Notes: generated by a model not told the origin, from the sequence alone. A stretch of DNA of 64,000 nt from Plotosus lineatus (GCA_024760905.1 CM045735.1:5362161-5426160); one strand, 5' to 3'; counted from the first letter of the stretch, positions 21,426 through 37,216 are shown. Translations and numbers: made by a program.

Positions 21426-24400
21426 CTGGTTGTGAAGGAGAATAAGAAAGATGTCACTGTCAGAACTGTCAATGTCGGTAACTAGTGCACGCACACACAC
21501 GAAACTAGAGGATCTCTGCCAGGGACAAATAGATTATTATGACTTGGCTTGTTTATAATGAAATGTGTCCCCCTGGTGGGCACTTGAAGAACACTGTCAC
21601 ATTATAAAGTGAGAATTTTTCTAGATTTCGGGGCTTCCCACACATCGATCACTTTTTTTTTTTAATTACATTATCAGTACACTTCACCACACTGTATTTA
21701 TATTTTTAAAAATCAAAATCCATATAAAACTTTGAGCCGTCTTACACTTATAGAAAAAAGAAAAAAATCCAACCCACACAAGTAAAAAAAAAAAAAATTC
21801 ACTGAGGATTTTTTTTGTTTTTGTCCGACACCTACATAAACAGCCCACTAACCTGACTGTGCCAGTCTGTCTTTGGCTTTAAAACAGGGAAGCAGTTCAA
21901 TCCTGCTGCACAGGGAGGTCACGTCGGTGTGTAGCCGCTCCAGCTCGTATCCTGGACTGTCCATCTAAACAGATTAATCTAATCATTTTCACAATTCCAC
22001 TAATAATCCAACACTAATTAACTAGATCAACATTCTAGCACATAAACCCCCAGTTTATCCGAGACGTACCTGCTGAATAGCTTTCAGCGTCTGAATAACA
22101 TGGATGTAGTCCAGATACACACGTCCTGAAGTGTCCCAGTCCTGTATCTGTATGCTGCGCTCGGGCACTGCCAAGCCTGCCAGAAATTCCCTCAAGTACT
22201 CGTGATTATCATTGATGATGCAATCTAAAAGAGAGCAGGACATTTTAGATGTGAGGTAAAGAAGGCCATGGCAGGTTAACCCACAAATTAAACTGCTTTG
22301 AACATTCGTCCACAAACCTGAAGCCAAGTTCTGAATGACGAGCCGGTGGCAGTGGCTCCAGTGTTCGGCCCTGTATAAGTGCAATGTTTCGCTGTGCTTG
22401 TCTCCATCCCTACGTGCTCGGGTGGCCTTGGCTTCATGAATCCACTTCATGGGGAGGAGCAGCTTGTCAGTGAGGAAACGTTCCTTTTCTGCAGATTCCT
22501 CGGTCTCCTCCAGGGTGCAGTGCTGGTTCAGGATCTCCCGAACTGCATGCTCTCGGAGCCTTCCATTAACAAAACAAACAATACTCAGCATACATAGGTA
22601 TTTGTGATGAAGAAACATGCTAATGTTAGCATCAGGCAGTTAAGCACCTCCTAGATTCATCTCGAAAAAGAACCGAGCCCACAAATGCACAAGGTGAGCA
22701 AAACTCAACAGAACTTCACCAGAAAAGTTTCAAGGTTTTCCAAGAGGACGATTGGGACTTTTGCAACGGCTGCAGGACGCTTTCTCATATTGCAAAAATT
22801 AAAACCAGGTTACTCACACTGCATCCGGGATGTGCAGCAGAACAAACGTCGCCATCTCCCAGAGACCTGCACTCTCGAGCTGGGCAGCATAGCTAACGTG
22901 TAAAAGACTCTGGCATTGGACAGACAGGTGGGTGAAATTCAGGGCCTGTAGTACGGTCCACAGGTGCCAGCTCAGCCTGTAATCTAGCTCCTGTGCCGTC
23001 ACTGTAATGGGGTCCAGCAGCTGCTGCAGGCTGTAGTGCCTGAACAAAATCAATATCAGGAAAATCAGTGCCATATAGTACTACTATTTTAATGTCTCTG
23101 TGAATATATGTCAGCACCATAAGCTCAAGATAAGGTCCATTATCGTGGAGTTATACTAGAACGTTATGTTTTCCAATTGTAGTAAATTTGGATAAAATCG
23201 TACCAGCTAATAAAGACGTATTCATTACATCTCCAAAATTCAATTTCATCCAAGTTCCTCTGAATACACATCATGAACGTTTGTTTGGAAGCTTGTTGCT
23301 TATACACGCACACACACACACACATTCATTTTCTGAACTGCTTCATCCTAATTAGGGTCGCAAGGAGGCTGGCGCCCATCACAGCCAACTTCGGCACAGG
23401 GAAAATATGCAAACTCCGAACAGGGAGAACATGCAAACTCCACACAGAAACGCCCGAGCTGGGAATTGAACTCAGGACCTTCTTGTTGTGAGACGGACAT
23501 GCTAATCAGTGCACCACTATATATATATATATTGTGTGTGTATATATACATACACACATATACACACATATACACACATCCCTCACTTTCCACGATTAAT
23601 TGGGCCTGAGATCCCATCGCAACCGCCGAATTCCACAAGGAAGGATCAACCCCCCCCGTCTGACGTATGCATACATGTATATAATATCAAATAATACATA
23701 TTCAACAATATAAATGCTAATAACATTCAAAAATAATGCACAAGATGTAAATAAAACAAATATATACAGATACACACCTCTCACAAAAAATATAAGTACT
23801 TTTGTTGGGGGTTTTGGGTTGGGTTTTTTGCATAAGTGGCCTTGTTTTGCAGCATTTCCTTAACTTTCCCCCTATTCTTTCTGAATTTCCATATTTTTCA
23901 ATGAATATTAAAAAAAAAAAAAACCCGCAATGCACTAAAGCCATATGAATTCAAGTGTGAAGTAGCAAGAGATCCCTGGGTGTATGTGCGCTAGTGTGTA
24001 TATACATACACGCACACACAAGGCTCACTTAAATAAATAATTAAAACCAGTCTGCTTACTTGTCACTGTAAAGTTTGAGCAAATGAAAACACACGTCATA
24101 GAGGGGCTTTTTAGATTCTGTATCCGGCATGTCCTCCATAGATTCCTGATCTAAATCATCCATATAGGGGGGGAGAGGCGCACAGGCGTACTTCCTTTCT
24201 TCTTCTGAACCCTGAAAACATTACACAGATTAGGGGGCATGAGGTGACCAAAACCTCATATCCTGATAGAGCACAAGTCATTTTATATCTAGATAATGAG
24301 AAATACTACATAGAATTAGGAACCAAGTACAAGCGCCACTCCCATCACATTTTTCGTGCTGTTTCTTTTCCCTTTTTTATTTATTTAATCTGTTAATGTT

Positions 24401-26205
24401 TAATAAAGGAAAAAAGAAAGGACAAAGCAGAAGCTTAGGCCACATAGCTGAGGGGGAATTCCATTAAAAGCGTTGGCACAAAAAAGAAACTGCCAATAAG
24501 CATTGCAACACAGCTGGATAAATAAACCAATTTATTACAGAGGTGCCCCAACTTATGTTCATCCGTTTTAAGTTGTTTAAATTTTTTTTTTTTCAAAAAA
24601 AAAAGTCAAACTTTGAGTTTAGACGTACCTATGTAGTACGCTGACGTAATGACGCAGCGTCCATGGTTTACAAACAGACTGAACGTGCCCCTCCTTCTTC
24701 CCAGTTCAGTTATATATATATATCGTTTTATATATCAGTTATATAGCGTGTTACTCTTGTGTTAAGTCGTCGTCTCTGTGATCCTTGTGTTTACACTGTT
24801 TTGCGGACTTTTGTAACCCTAAGCAACTATGGTTGATCAGAAGCGTAAGCCTACTAGCATGGGTGCAAGTCTCATACACAGATGAATTAACTATCTGCTC
24901 AGATCGGCACAATCTACCATGCATACTCAGTCAAGCAAAGAGAGTTGTAAAATGAATGAAAACCCAAGAAAGAGAACTCGCTGGTGATTCACATCAGTGC
25001 AGGCTGAGTACTAAACGAGTTCAACGGCACCTTGTTCACTTGAAAGACCAGAAGTCCATATAACACACGCTTTGTTTCAAGCAAGTAAACTACTGTCAGA
25101 AATTGCACTACTTTCGGTATTGAGCGCCTCACATATTGTAAGCGTTGATTGGCTGTTTTAAGCTTCATGTAAAGTGATTCAGCTCAGCTTCATGTAAAGT
25201 GACCATCCATCGACCATCGGAACCATTTACAAGCAGAAAGATCGCATCATAGAGAATGTTAAAGGTTATATTTGATATTTGATGAGTGAATTTGATCAAA
25301 ATTTATCTATTTGAAATTATTTTGCTTGAATTTAATTTATTTGAAATTAATGTTGATATTATTTGAAATTCTTTTACAAAGTTATGTTTATAATAATTGA
25401 TTTAGGGGTGTTTGAGATACAGTCATGGTATTTATGGATGTATAGTACAGTATAAGTGTCATACGTCACTGTAACAACTTACATTCACTTTCAACTTATA
25501 TTCGGCCATCCAAAACCAATTAAAAACGCAAGTCGGGGAGCATCTGTAATATACAAACTTTTTTTTCTTGAAAATGAGCATAATCCTTCTCGGGACAATG
25601 AAAAAGCTTATGCTTATCCCAGCCGACTTTTGGTGAAAGCAGAGTCCACCCTGCAGTGTTTTGCAGAGCACCACAAGGCAACACAAACCCCTCAAGGCAA
25701 TCCAGAACAGACAATGAGCCTTGTGCACTTGTCTTTTTTTAATGTTCTCCCCATGCTTGCAAGGGATTTCTCTGGTTGCTGGTACTCTGGTTCTCTCACA
25801 GTCCAAAGTCACACACACAGCTACCCCCCCTCCCCCACACACACCCCACTCCATGCTCCCACTTCTCCTGAACTTACAAACCACTTACTTCATTTCTTTC
25901 TAAAGAATGAATGTTAAATATATATAAAAGTGGCATAAAAATGTTTGGTACCAATCTTCACTCTGAACAGATCTGTTATGGATGATTTCGTACCTGAAAG
26001 GCGGCTTCGTATTTGGCGAGAGCGTCTGGTACCGAGGCTGTGGGAGGCAGCATGTACCACAGATGCACAGCCAAACAGCGCTTCCAGTCCAGCTCCGAGC
26101 ACACGTTTATACAGCAATCTGTCGTCTCCCAAACCTGAGAAGAGACATCCAGCAAAGTGAAATCAGTGCACACAATTCCAATCCAAACCCATCCAAACCC
26201 CCCAC

Positions 26206-26236
<31 letters not shown>

Positions 26237-29200
26237 GTAATCTTACAGGTTTGCCTGCAAGCAGAGCGAAAATGTGCAGTCGCTCCTCCTGGATGAAAGA
26301 GTCTGTCTGCATCCTGTTCCAATCGGCTAACTGGAGAGCCAAAAGATCTCTGCTGAATTGAGAACCCGCAGCCTGGGACAGCAACAGGGACAGACGATGC
26401 TCTCCTACAGACAAAGCAAATTACAAAAACGCACATGGAACTGTTTCAAAGAAACCTGAAGAGAGGTGGGTTTAACTCACCATTTTTCTGCGCCAGTTTA
26501 CAAGCCTCGCTAATACTGTGACCAGTCAGGTAGCTAAAGATGGCTTGGACGTGACTCTGCATCTGACTCTGGCACACTTCCTCTTGGATGCGTTGGGCAG
26601 CGCTCTCAGACAGCCAGCGGGAGAAAGCGCGCCTTCTCGCATATTGCTCCCGATAGCCACCTCCACCATCACTCCCAGGCTCTAAGTCGTGATCTCCAAG
26701 CCGACCCCAGAGAGCCTCACAGAGACTCCACACTTGCTGCCACTGGCTGAGTACAACTGGAAACAAGAACTCGAGTATAACCAAGGCTTACATTCCCTGC
26801 TCAGGCCAGTCAACAAAGAACAAATCTGTTCAAGTCTGAAACTAAAGCTGATTAAGACCAGGTGAGAAACACACCGAAGGTTTGGCAAACCAAATGATTT
26901 CATTCTGGCTACCAAAAAAAAAAAAAAAACCAAACCACACACTCTTACCAAAACCGTGGCATAGAACTCGGACCGATACCATTTTCTATATCTGAAGATC
27001 TAAAAATCTGATGAGCTGCATCAACTGACAAGCTCCACCCCATAAGAAAAATACAAAAGAGTAGTGATTGGGCATGATGTCAAAATATAAAAAGCCTCTT
27101 TTTTGTCATAAAAATTCCTTTGAAGAATTAAAGTTTTCAAACTAAAGCATTAAAAAAAAAAAAACCCAGAGGGTGCAAGTTATACCCATTGCAATGGCAT
27201 GTGCGATTACAAAGAAGGCTGCTGCAACCTTGAAAGTGAACCAATAAGACAGACTTATTGTTCTTAATGAAACAAACCTAAAAGTCAAAAGCTGATACAC
27301 CACCGCTCAGAAACACGGAACATGAACTTGTTAACCGAACAATTATGCTAAAAAGATGTGATAGAAATGAACATGACTATCGGCCAGTGAAAGGTGATGA
27401 AAAGAAATTTGGGTTAACCTTTCCTGCTATTGCTGCAGACGAGAAACGCCGCGTTTATTTATTTCCTATAGGGCAAGTTCATCCCTTAAAAGGAGCCACA
27501 CTGTTTTTCAAACATCAGCCATGGTGACCTATCAGTACAGACATGTCAGGCGCGTCGCCCTTAATTAGCATCTACATCTGTAAATCATTAAAAAGATCAG
27601 TAAATAGATTACTAATATAACCTTTTCTGTTTATCAGCAATCAATTTACTCGAATTTTTAACAGATCATCTCACTGCATCTTGATTAGATGCTGAGATAA
27701 ACAAAGCAATAAAGCATCACAACACTATTTCTTTTATTACAACTTGGCATTCTGAGCTGTGGGATCCTGTGAGGTAATTTTACCGTTTCCAGCTCCTTCC
27801 TTCTTAAGGATTTCCATAATCCACTTGGCATACTCGTGAAGAGCATTCACTCCTTTCTCTGGCTGGATGAAGGGACAGATATCATTGGTGCTGATCGTGC
27901 TGTGCTTTAGCCCGATCTCAAGCGGTTGGTGGTACACGGCCAGGCTCTGCACCGTCTCCTTGGGCTCCATGCCCACTACCTGCCCCACATGCACTTTAAA
28001 TGGAGTTTCGGTGATCCTGCAGTGAACATTGTAAGGATATGGATAAAATGCCAAATACCTATTTATCAAAACAAGACCGTGTGGCTTTCCTTACATTTGT
28101 TGCGTTAAAGTTTCTTTACAAAGCTCAGACGAAAAAACTTGAACCAAGCGTTAAATAGCTTAATAAAGTTTATTAATCTTTATTTACGAACTCTACTCAC
28201 TGTTGTTTCTTGGTAGGTCTGGGCAGGAAGCCATACAACATGGCATCTTTGGCCTGGTCCGTCAAGTCTGCATATGTGCCGAGTGGTTTCCCACAATGCG
28301 CTAATGTCCAGTCAGGGCCCCATCCCACTCTGAACGAGCGACCCATGAACAGCGCTTGGTCCATTAGCAGACGGCCCTTTCCCAAAGTGACCGATTCACC
28401 AAGAGGCACAGGACCACCCAGTCTGCGTGCACCCACAGTCTTCAACATGACCTCAGGGACAGGAGGAGGCAAAACGATGGAGGTACCCAGTGACGGCCAC
28501 GGGGCTTCAGGTACAGCCGGTTTACTTGGCTTCTGAGGGATCGCTCCAAAAGGAACCTCTGAAAGTGGCGAGATCAACCCTCCACTCGAGGTGAACTTGC
28601 GCTGGAGGAGGCCACCCACTTGGGAGAAAGAGAGAACATTTTTATGACAAGCCAAGATTTACAAAATCTCAAAATAATTAACATAAGGGTTTTTTTTTTC
28701 CCATCAAAGTGGAAACATGTCTCTTGCTTTGGTCACAAGACAACAGCACTACTAGTTGTTGATTGGTTACATATACAGTATTACAGGGCTGCCATTAGTA
28801 TTCGTAATAGAAAAAATAGGTAGTCAAATTGGGATTCCACAAAATTCAATGTATGGACACGCAGGTTATCTTTGTCAAGCTTAACTGCATTTTGGCCCCC
28901 ATGAGCGAGCTTGTTCCTCTAGCTGCAGCCATCTAACTTTTAGCCCACTATTAATTTTTTGTTTTCTTCATTGCAGTCATACATAGTCTTTTTATTTTCG
29001 ACTTTTCCCCCTTTTTTCAGGGGTCGCCACAGCGAATCATCTGATTCACATTCAATTTGGCACAGGTTTTTACGTGTTGATGGCATTTTTACATCGGATG
29101 CCCTTCCTGACACAACCCTTTCGCAAGGGACAGAAACATGCTGATGGCTATGCAGCCTACTCTTGTTGAAAGTCAGCAATGGTTCTTTTACATGCTTCAC

Positions 29201-32200
29201 ACGTGTAAAAATAAACATGTGGAATTATGTTTGTTATTATTATGACAAACAGAATTATATGTAATAATTTCACATATAAAATCACTCTGGAGTATAAGTC
29301 GCACCTTCAACAAAAGTATGAAAAAAACCAAAGTGCAACTTGTGGTTCGGAAAATACGGTACTAAAACCATCGGACACTTCAGGGTAATGTTTTGGGTTA
29401 CCGATCAAAAAGGCGGGGGTTCAAGTGCTCGTACCACCAATCAGCTCTGGATAAGGGCGTCAGCCACAATTAACATGAACGTAAATGTAAAAAAATCTCG
29501 ACCTGCCATCTCAGGGACTATTGAGCGACATCCAGATCACCTTTGGGTAATAATTCTCAATTACAAATACAAATCACAGGCTACACTGTATCCACTTTCA
29601 ACAAGTATTAGTTTTTGGGTGTTTTTTGAGGGGGAAAAAAGGTGACAAAACTTGCTGACCTGAAAGCCTGGCCTGGGATTTACCAAGTAAAACCTGGGGG
29701 GACAACACTTCCTCCAAGAGCTTCGATGGTAGTTGCTCGTGAAAAGGGTCGCAGTCGTCATCGCCCGCAAACAGGGAAGCCTTCATAATCTGTGCAATTT
29801 ACAGAAAAAAATAAATAAATATATAACTTAAAATAATATACACACACCCCCATCAAGTCAGCTTAAATAAGATAAGATAAGATACAGCTTTATTAATCTC
29901 ACAATGGAGAAATTCACTGTTAAATCCCCAGTAGCTTTAGAAGCAATGGACTTTGACAGTAAACTAGGCGGGACATGTCTGAAAACACAGAAAGAACGTA
30001 ATGTAAAGTGTGTGTTGATGAACCTGGAGTGTGTGCGGGTTGATTCCTAACGAGGACGCGATCTGACCGGAGGCAGAGATGGGCTCCGGCTCGATCGGGG
30101 TCGCAGCTCTAAGGGCCATTCTGGTGTCATCCTCAAGTACAGTGTCATCTTCGTCACAGAACACTGCATCTGGTGGGGACTCTTGGGTGATATCCGCCAT
30201 GTCACTGTCCAGCTCGGACACTCGGCTCAGAAACTCCAGTATCGTCGTATTCTACACGCAGGCACAAAGGCAGACGGTAAGACGTACACAATTATAGAAC
30301 TGTACGTTTTAGAGCTGAATTAGAAACAATTTGCAAATCAATAAAGGGATATTCCTCTAACACCCCCTAAAAAAAAAAAAAAAAGACACTATGCGATTGC
30401 ACTGACAGATGATACTGCAATTTTATTTATTTTTTGGATACACAAAGTTCAACAGGCACAAAATTTTCCCTCGGTTCCAATTTTAAGCTTCCGAAAGCAG
30501 AGGGTGTTTAAGATTATCCATCTCAAGCCCTCACAAAAATTCTTTGAATTATTAAGAAACACTTCACATGTAAATGTGTTAAATTCAAATAATAAAATAA
30601 AATGTAGACACTGCATGTGTAAAATGTTGATTAGCTGCAGATAGACCAAAATCGATCAGCAACGATATCCTGGATTTCGTGAGCGTCATTAACAGCCCAG
30701 GTAGGTAGAGGTACAGGTGAGCTCGCTGTTGTTCCTCAGTCTACCTGAGGTTGTGGCGCCATCTGCTGATGTTGCTGGGAAAGTGGAATTTGCTGCAGCC
30801 CGGCGGGGACAGCCGTCTTCAATTTCTTCGACTCGGTTTTCCCCGGTGGGGTGTCGTCATCCTCCTCGGAGTCTTGCAGGCCGTACTTGGAAAAGTGTGG
30901 CACCTGAAGGGGAGATGAGTTTTAAAATAATAATCATAATAATATATAATTACAAATCTGAAACCAGAAGGAACTGAATTACAAGTACAGGGATCCCTCA
31001 GTTCTTCACGCTTCAATTCATGCAACTTCAGTGCATAGTAGTTTATTTATTTATTTTTTTAATGTTCATTGAATTAAAAAATAAGGAAATTGCTGCCAAA
31101 AAATAGGCAATTATGCAAAAAAAAAAAAAAAAAAAACCTCCCATAAAACTACTTCCAATTTTTATATGGAGGTGTGCATCTGAGTGTGTGCATGCACACA
31201 GATACGCATCTCGTACAAAAAAAAATGTGTGTGTATTTATATTTTATTTGCATCTTATGCATTATTTCTGAATGTTTATTATAAGCATTGATAGCATTGA
31301 TTATGTATTTATTGATATATACACATATACATGTATGTATATGTCAGTTCTATCACGGAAAGTGAGGGATCCCTGTACATTAATTCATTCGTTTTCTGAC
31401 CAGCTTAATGCTAATTAGGGTCAGTGGGAGGCTGGCGCCCATCTCGGCTGACGGCAGAGTACACCCTGGACAACTCGCCCAACCATTGCAGAATTACAAG
31501 TACAATTAAAAGACAATAGCTTAACTTCAACCAGGAAACACCACAATTTCTTTTTAAAATTTATAAACAAAAATTTTCAAATTAAGGGTTTTTAAAAGCC
31601 GGCATGGTACACAAATATTAGAAACATTCTATTTTGAGGTAGACAACCTCAAATGGTGGGACGTACCGCTGACCAAAACTCATACATAGGAGGATTACAC
31701 CCCCCCACACCCCCCCAGTGCTCCAACTTCTGCAGGCTTGGCAATACATTTTATCAAATCAAAGTTTAAAAAGGGGCGGAGTCAGGCTCACAGAAAGGGT
31801 GTCAAGTTACACCAAATGTGTACAATTTTCCACATCAACCTCAAAAAAAAAAAAGCTCAAACCTCGAATAACCAGGATCCAGTCTCAGGCCTGTACTCCA
31901 GGAAGTGAGCACCTTGTTTTCGTGAGGCGTTCTCCAGGCGTTTCTCAAACTTGATCTCAGCCAAACGCTGAGGGCTTTTGATCAAAGAGCAGGTGGTCTT
32001 GTCATTGGGCCAAACCCCATCAAGGGTAACTTCTGCTCGTCTATAAGCGAGATTTGATGTGTTTAGTTTTGGGTTTTTTATAATTGGAGGAACACAAACC
32101 GATAAACCGTGATTCAATTCAAGAAAAGAAACAAAGCAGATGCTTCTACGAACCTGTTGAGTCCTTCTCCTAGAGAAGGCTTGTCATTGTCGTCAGGGTA

Positions 32201-35200
32201 GATGATTACTTCCCGCCGTCTGAAGTGTACGATTTCATCGAGGTTCATGTTCGTCAAATTCACTTTTCCCGGGAAGAAAACTGACCCGTAGCCTGGAAGA
32301 CACATTCAACATGTTTGGACACTTAACATCGACCTGGACTGTGACGAACATTTTTTAAGACTCGTGATCCGCCACGTACCTTTCCTTCCGACCGTGAAGT
32401 TCTCCACAATACACTCGCCGCTTTCGTTCAGCATCTTCGCCAGCTCCTCCATGGACGGGATTGTGTAGTAGCCCACCCGGGTGAGGACGATACCTGCAGA
32501 CATGAAGGGTGCGTCAACCGCGGATCTAGGAAAGTCCTACATCAACTGATGGACATCTTCCACTGAAAGGTTGTGAGGACGCCACCTACCGGCTGGGTGC
32601 GGTGGTCTCTGTGCCTCCAACTCCTCGTCTCTCTCTTCGTGAACACTACTGTCTCCTAATGAGATGTCATCGGTGCTGAGGTCCAGGCCGTTGCGCACAC
32701 CGATAGCTCTCCTTATGTTCAGATCGGTGATGGTGTCCTGCAGAGACGGGCTGGGCTGGGTGTGTGGGATGGGCTTATCGACTGGGCTGGCGTAGAACCT
32801 GGAGACCTGTGAATCGTTCGTCCCTCCTTCTGCCTCTACGTCTTGAGTTTCCTCTGCGTCCGCTCTCAGACTGAAGACAAATCTGAGACATTAGTGACGC
32901 TAGTGCTACACCACACAGTTTAAAGTGCATTGATAACATTTTCCAAACTTTAATACAGTAGAGTGATCATCTACAAATGCGAAACTGAGGAAGGAAGCGG
33001 ACCTGAGGCCGTTCTGCGGGTATTCTGATGGTGACTTCAAGTCATCGGTCTCGTTGTCGACCGGGCTCTTGCCATACAGGGTGCTTCTGTTCAAACACTT
33101 CAACTCAAGTTTCTTTATGTTCTTCCTACAAAACAAAAATTAAACACTTCAAATAAAACCACCCCCCCACCTGACGAATGGACGAGAAGGAAAAGCTTTC
33201 AAATAAAAAATGTGTTTCACCTGGGCACAAACGCTTTGGTCAAAAAAATGTCGTCATCGTCAAGCACATCGCAAAGCTGAGACTTCCCAAAATCGGATGA
33301 GGTGAGAGCCCTGGGACGCAAACGTCTGGCAGGACGAGGGTTGAACCTGTAGTGTGTGGGGGTCATCAGGGCTTTCTGGGCGGCTGGATTTGTCGGCTTC
33401 AGGCGCTGATTAGAGGGAAAACAGCCAGAAAATTGTTTTATAAATTTTTTACACAACACAATTCTGCCCCTAAAGAACCAGACTTGATATTTCGTAAACA
33501 GGAAATATCATGTTTAAGATTTCCAAGTGTCCAGGATAGACGATTCCAACTGGAATTCCCAGGTTAAAAGGCTAAATTTCCATCAACGGCAATCCGTGAG
33601 CTTTAGTGACGGATTCACAAACTTATACGACATTCCAGGTCCCGGAGACATAATCCCCAGGAAGTGGGAAAAATAAATAAACTCATCAGAGAAGACACAT
33701 TAAATTATATGGTCTCCTACCTCCTCATTCTTCTTGGGGTCAGAGAGGTTTCGAAAAAGCGGTGAATCCCCATATGGCGCATTCCTCAGTGCATTGAATA
33801 GCTGCTGCTGTTGCACCGCTAGCTGGGCTGCGGCATTGGGATCGGTCAGAGCTGCAAGAGCAAACAGGAAGATCAAGCAATCTTCTCATCTAAAGATGCT
33901 CGCTGTAATATCCAAGCAACAGCCCCCACCCCCCCACCAAAATAAAAATAAATAAATAAACATGAGCCCACCAACTGGTTGTTGCGGCGCTCCAAAATTC
34001 AGAGTGTTGGCTCCAGTGTTGAAGCTCGTAGCTCCAAAAGTCCCCACTGACCCCAGAGTGGAGCCGATCTTGTTCTGGGTATTTCCAAACAGAGACGTCG
34101 GCCCGGTACCAACACCTGAAGAGATGAGGTAAAGAAACTACTCTCAATACCAATACGAGATCATTTTCCACAAGAATATCCCTCTCTCTCCCTCTGTATT
34201 CAATCATAGCCTGCGCCGAATATACCTGCTCCAAACCCGGCCCCGAGGCCCGTTCCAAGGGTACCAGTAGCAGGTTTGCTTCCAAACAAACTGCCTGCAG
34301 CAGGATTGGCTCCAAACCCTAAGAGGCGGGAAAATTCAACCATTTACTTTAAATCTTTAAAAAAAAAAACTCTGGAATATTATAAATAAATTCTGTCACT
34401 CACCAAAGCTCGAGGTGTTTGTGTTTGTCCCCAGTGTGAGTGTGGGTTTGTTGCCAAACAGTCCGGTTGCTGTGCCAAAAGAAGGAGCGTTCGTGGTGGT
34501 GGTGCCAAAACCAGCAGGCTTGTTACCAAACAGATTCTGTAACAATAATAAAAATTTAGCTTAAAAAAAAAAAAAAAAAAAAAAACTGAATTGAATCCAC
34601 CAGTCATCACTGCACCCACATTCCCAAAGCCGGTGTTGGGCTGCCCGAAGAGCCCTGTGCCCGTGCCAAAGCTAGTCGCAGTGCTGGTGTTGGCCGTGTT
34701 TCCGAAAAGTCCTCCTGCCTGTGAAGCAGCCGTGTTCCCAAACAATCCCTGATCACACACACACACACAAGGCCACAGATTAAAAAAAACAATAATTAAA
34801 ATAAAAACAAAAATCACAAATATCCAGTTCAGCTCCATCAGGTATAAAGCTGACAGTTGCGTGTACTCACCATGCTGCTGGTGTTGGCGCCTCCAAACGA
34901 GAAGCCTGTGTTTTGGGTGGTGGTGGCTTGACCAAAGGGCTTCAAGAGACTGCTACTCTGTGACGGCTGACCAAATAAACCGCCCGGGGTCGTCCCGAAG
35001 CCACTCGCACCTGCAAACCAATTACGCGAACGACTGTTACACTTTGTGAATTTTAGAGAAACAGTGGAGAAGCATCATCATCATCATCATCATCATCCGC
35101 TTCTTCCGGGGTCAGTAACCTAAGTAATGAGGTCCAGACGTCCCTCTCCCAAGCCACTTCCTCTAGCTCTTCCAGGGAGACACCAAGGCATTCCCAGACA

Positions 35201-37141
35201 AGCCAAGAGACCTAGTCCCTCCAGCATGTTCGAAGTCAACCTCGGGGTCTCTTCCCAGTTGGACATGCCCAAAACACCACACCAGAGAGGTGTTCGGGAG
35301 GCATTCTGACCAGATGCCTGAGCCACCTCAACTGGCTCCTCTCAATGCGGAGGAGCAACGGTTCTACTCCGAGCTCTCCCCAGATGGTAGAACTTCTTCA
35401 CCTTATCTCTAAGGGAGAGCCCCGCCACCCAGAGAAGGAAGCTTATTTCAGCCGCTTGTATCCATGATCTTGTTCTTTCGGTCATTACACAAAGCTCGCA
35501 AGCATAGGTGAGGGAAGGAACATAGATGGACTGGTAAATTGAGAGAGTTGCCTTGTGGCTCAGTTCCCTCTTCACCAGAACAGGCTTCGCTTTACAGCAG
35601 AGACAACAACAATACACCTGTCAATCTCCCGCTCCATCCTTCCCTCACTCATGAATAAGATCCCAAGATACTTAAACTCCTCCACTTGGGGCAGGACCTC
35701 ATTCACAACCCAGAGGGGGCATTCCACCCATGTCCAATTGAGAACCATGGTCTTGAACTTGGAGGTGCTGATTTTCATCCCAGTTGCTTCGCACTTGACT
35801 GCGAATCACTCCAATGAGAGCTGGAGGTCCCGACTTGATGAAGCCAAAAGGACAATGTCATCTGCAAAAATTGGAGACGAGATCCAATGGCCACCAAACC
35901 AGAACCCTTTCAACACCTCAGCTGCACCTAGAAATTCTATCCATAAAAATTATGAACAGAATCGGTAACAAAAGACAGCCTTGACGGACTCCAACCCTAG
36001 AACAACAGTAACAGTGGAGAAGCACCTGGCGTAAAACGGGTTCCGCAAGTTCCCACAATATTTACATATTAAAAAAAAACAAAACACACACACTAGAATG
36101 TGTACATATGAGAGAAACACGAGTCTCTGTGTGTACGAGGGGGGGGAAAATGTGTTCTGTTAAACGTCATGTATAGCTGCCAGGCCGACGTACCTGCGCT
36201 GAAGGACGGCTTGGCCTGGTTGAAGCTGAAGCCGCTGCCCGTGGAGCCGAAAAGTCCGGTAGCGGTGCTGGGAGTCGCTGTGGCCGTGGCCCCGAAGAGT
36301 CCTCCTGCGTTGGCGGCCATTGGGTTTGAGGGTCCCTTCCTCCCTGCCTGGTAATCCTCCAACCTCAGCTCCTGAAAAAATAAAATAAAAATAAATAAAT
36401 AAAATCGAGACTCAATTATTAACCTCAAAGTGCTGAAGCATCACCACTCAAATATTCTCAAAAAAGGAAATAAACCTGCGTCTGACCTCGAGAGATTTGT
36501 TCTCATACTCCTTCATAGCAGTGATACACTGGTGCTTGGTGTTGATGCTGGTCGTCACACCACTCTTGACCATTGTATCACTTCCTGTTGGTGGCTGAAA
36601 ATTTCAAAACGGAGGAGAAAAAAGAAGGATAAACGACATTTTCATAATAAAACAAGGGGAAAAAATGCATAAATAAAGTTATATTAAACAAGATTAAACT
36701 TACATTAAACTTAATAGTAGTGCCAGGCTGGGAGGCGGTAAAGCCTGAGGATCCGAACAGAGAGGAGGCTCCACCGAACGGATTGGAGGTGGTGTTGGTC
36801 GTCCCAAACAGCCCCCCACTGCTGGTACTGGTGCCAAAGCCTGTTAAAGATATTTCAATTTTCAACATTATTCCAACTATCTTCAAGCAGACTCCGGGTT
36901 CAGAGCAAATACAGCAGGCCCCAGGATTCAGCTCTAGCCCTTCCCACGTGTGAAGAAAATCCACGCATTCTTTACCCGGAAGTAAACCCTATGCATCATA
37001 TCACACGCGCCAATGATCAACCCGGAAGTAAAATCCCATGAATCATTTTACATGTGCTAAAAGTCCTACTCATTAATACAGTAATAATGCAGTAAAGTGT
37101 AGTAATTTGTAGTAAGTAAAAACTTAATTTTGTACTGTGAT

Positions 37142-37216
<75 letters not shown>

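Noticed and set aside
22679..22903. 72-codon plus-strand frame over NUP98 exon 28
   Set aside because: It overlaps a confirmed minus-strand exon and intron and has no domain. It is a shadow frame.
34614..34620. Alternative exon 8 donor (GTGCAG) four bases downstream
   Set aside because: It would enter exon 9 in the wrong phase and give an early stop. GTGGGT keeps the frame.
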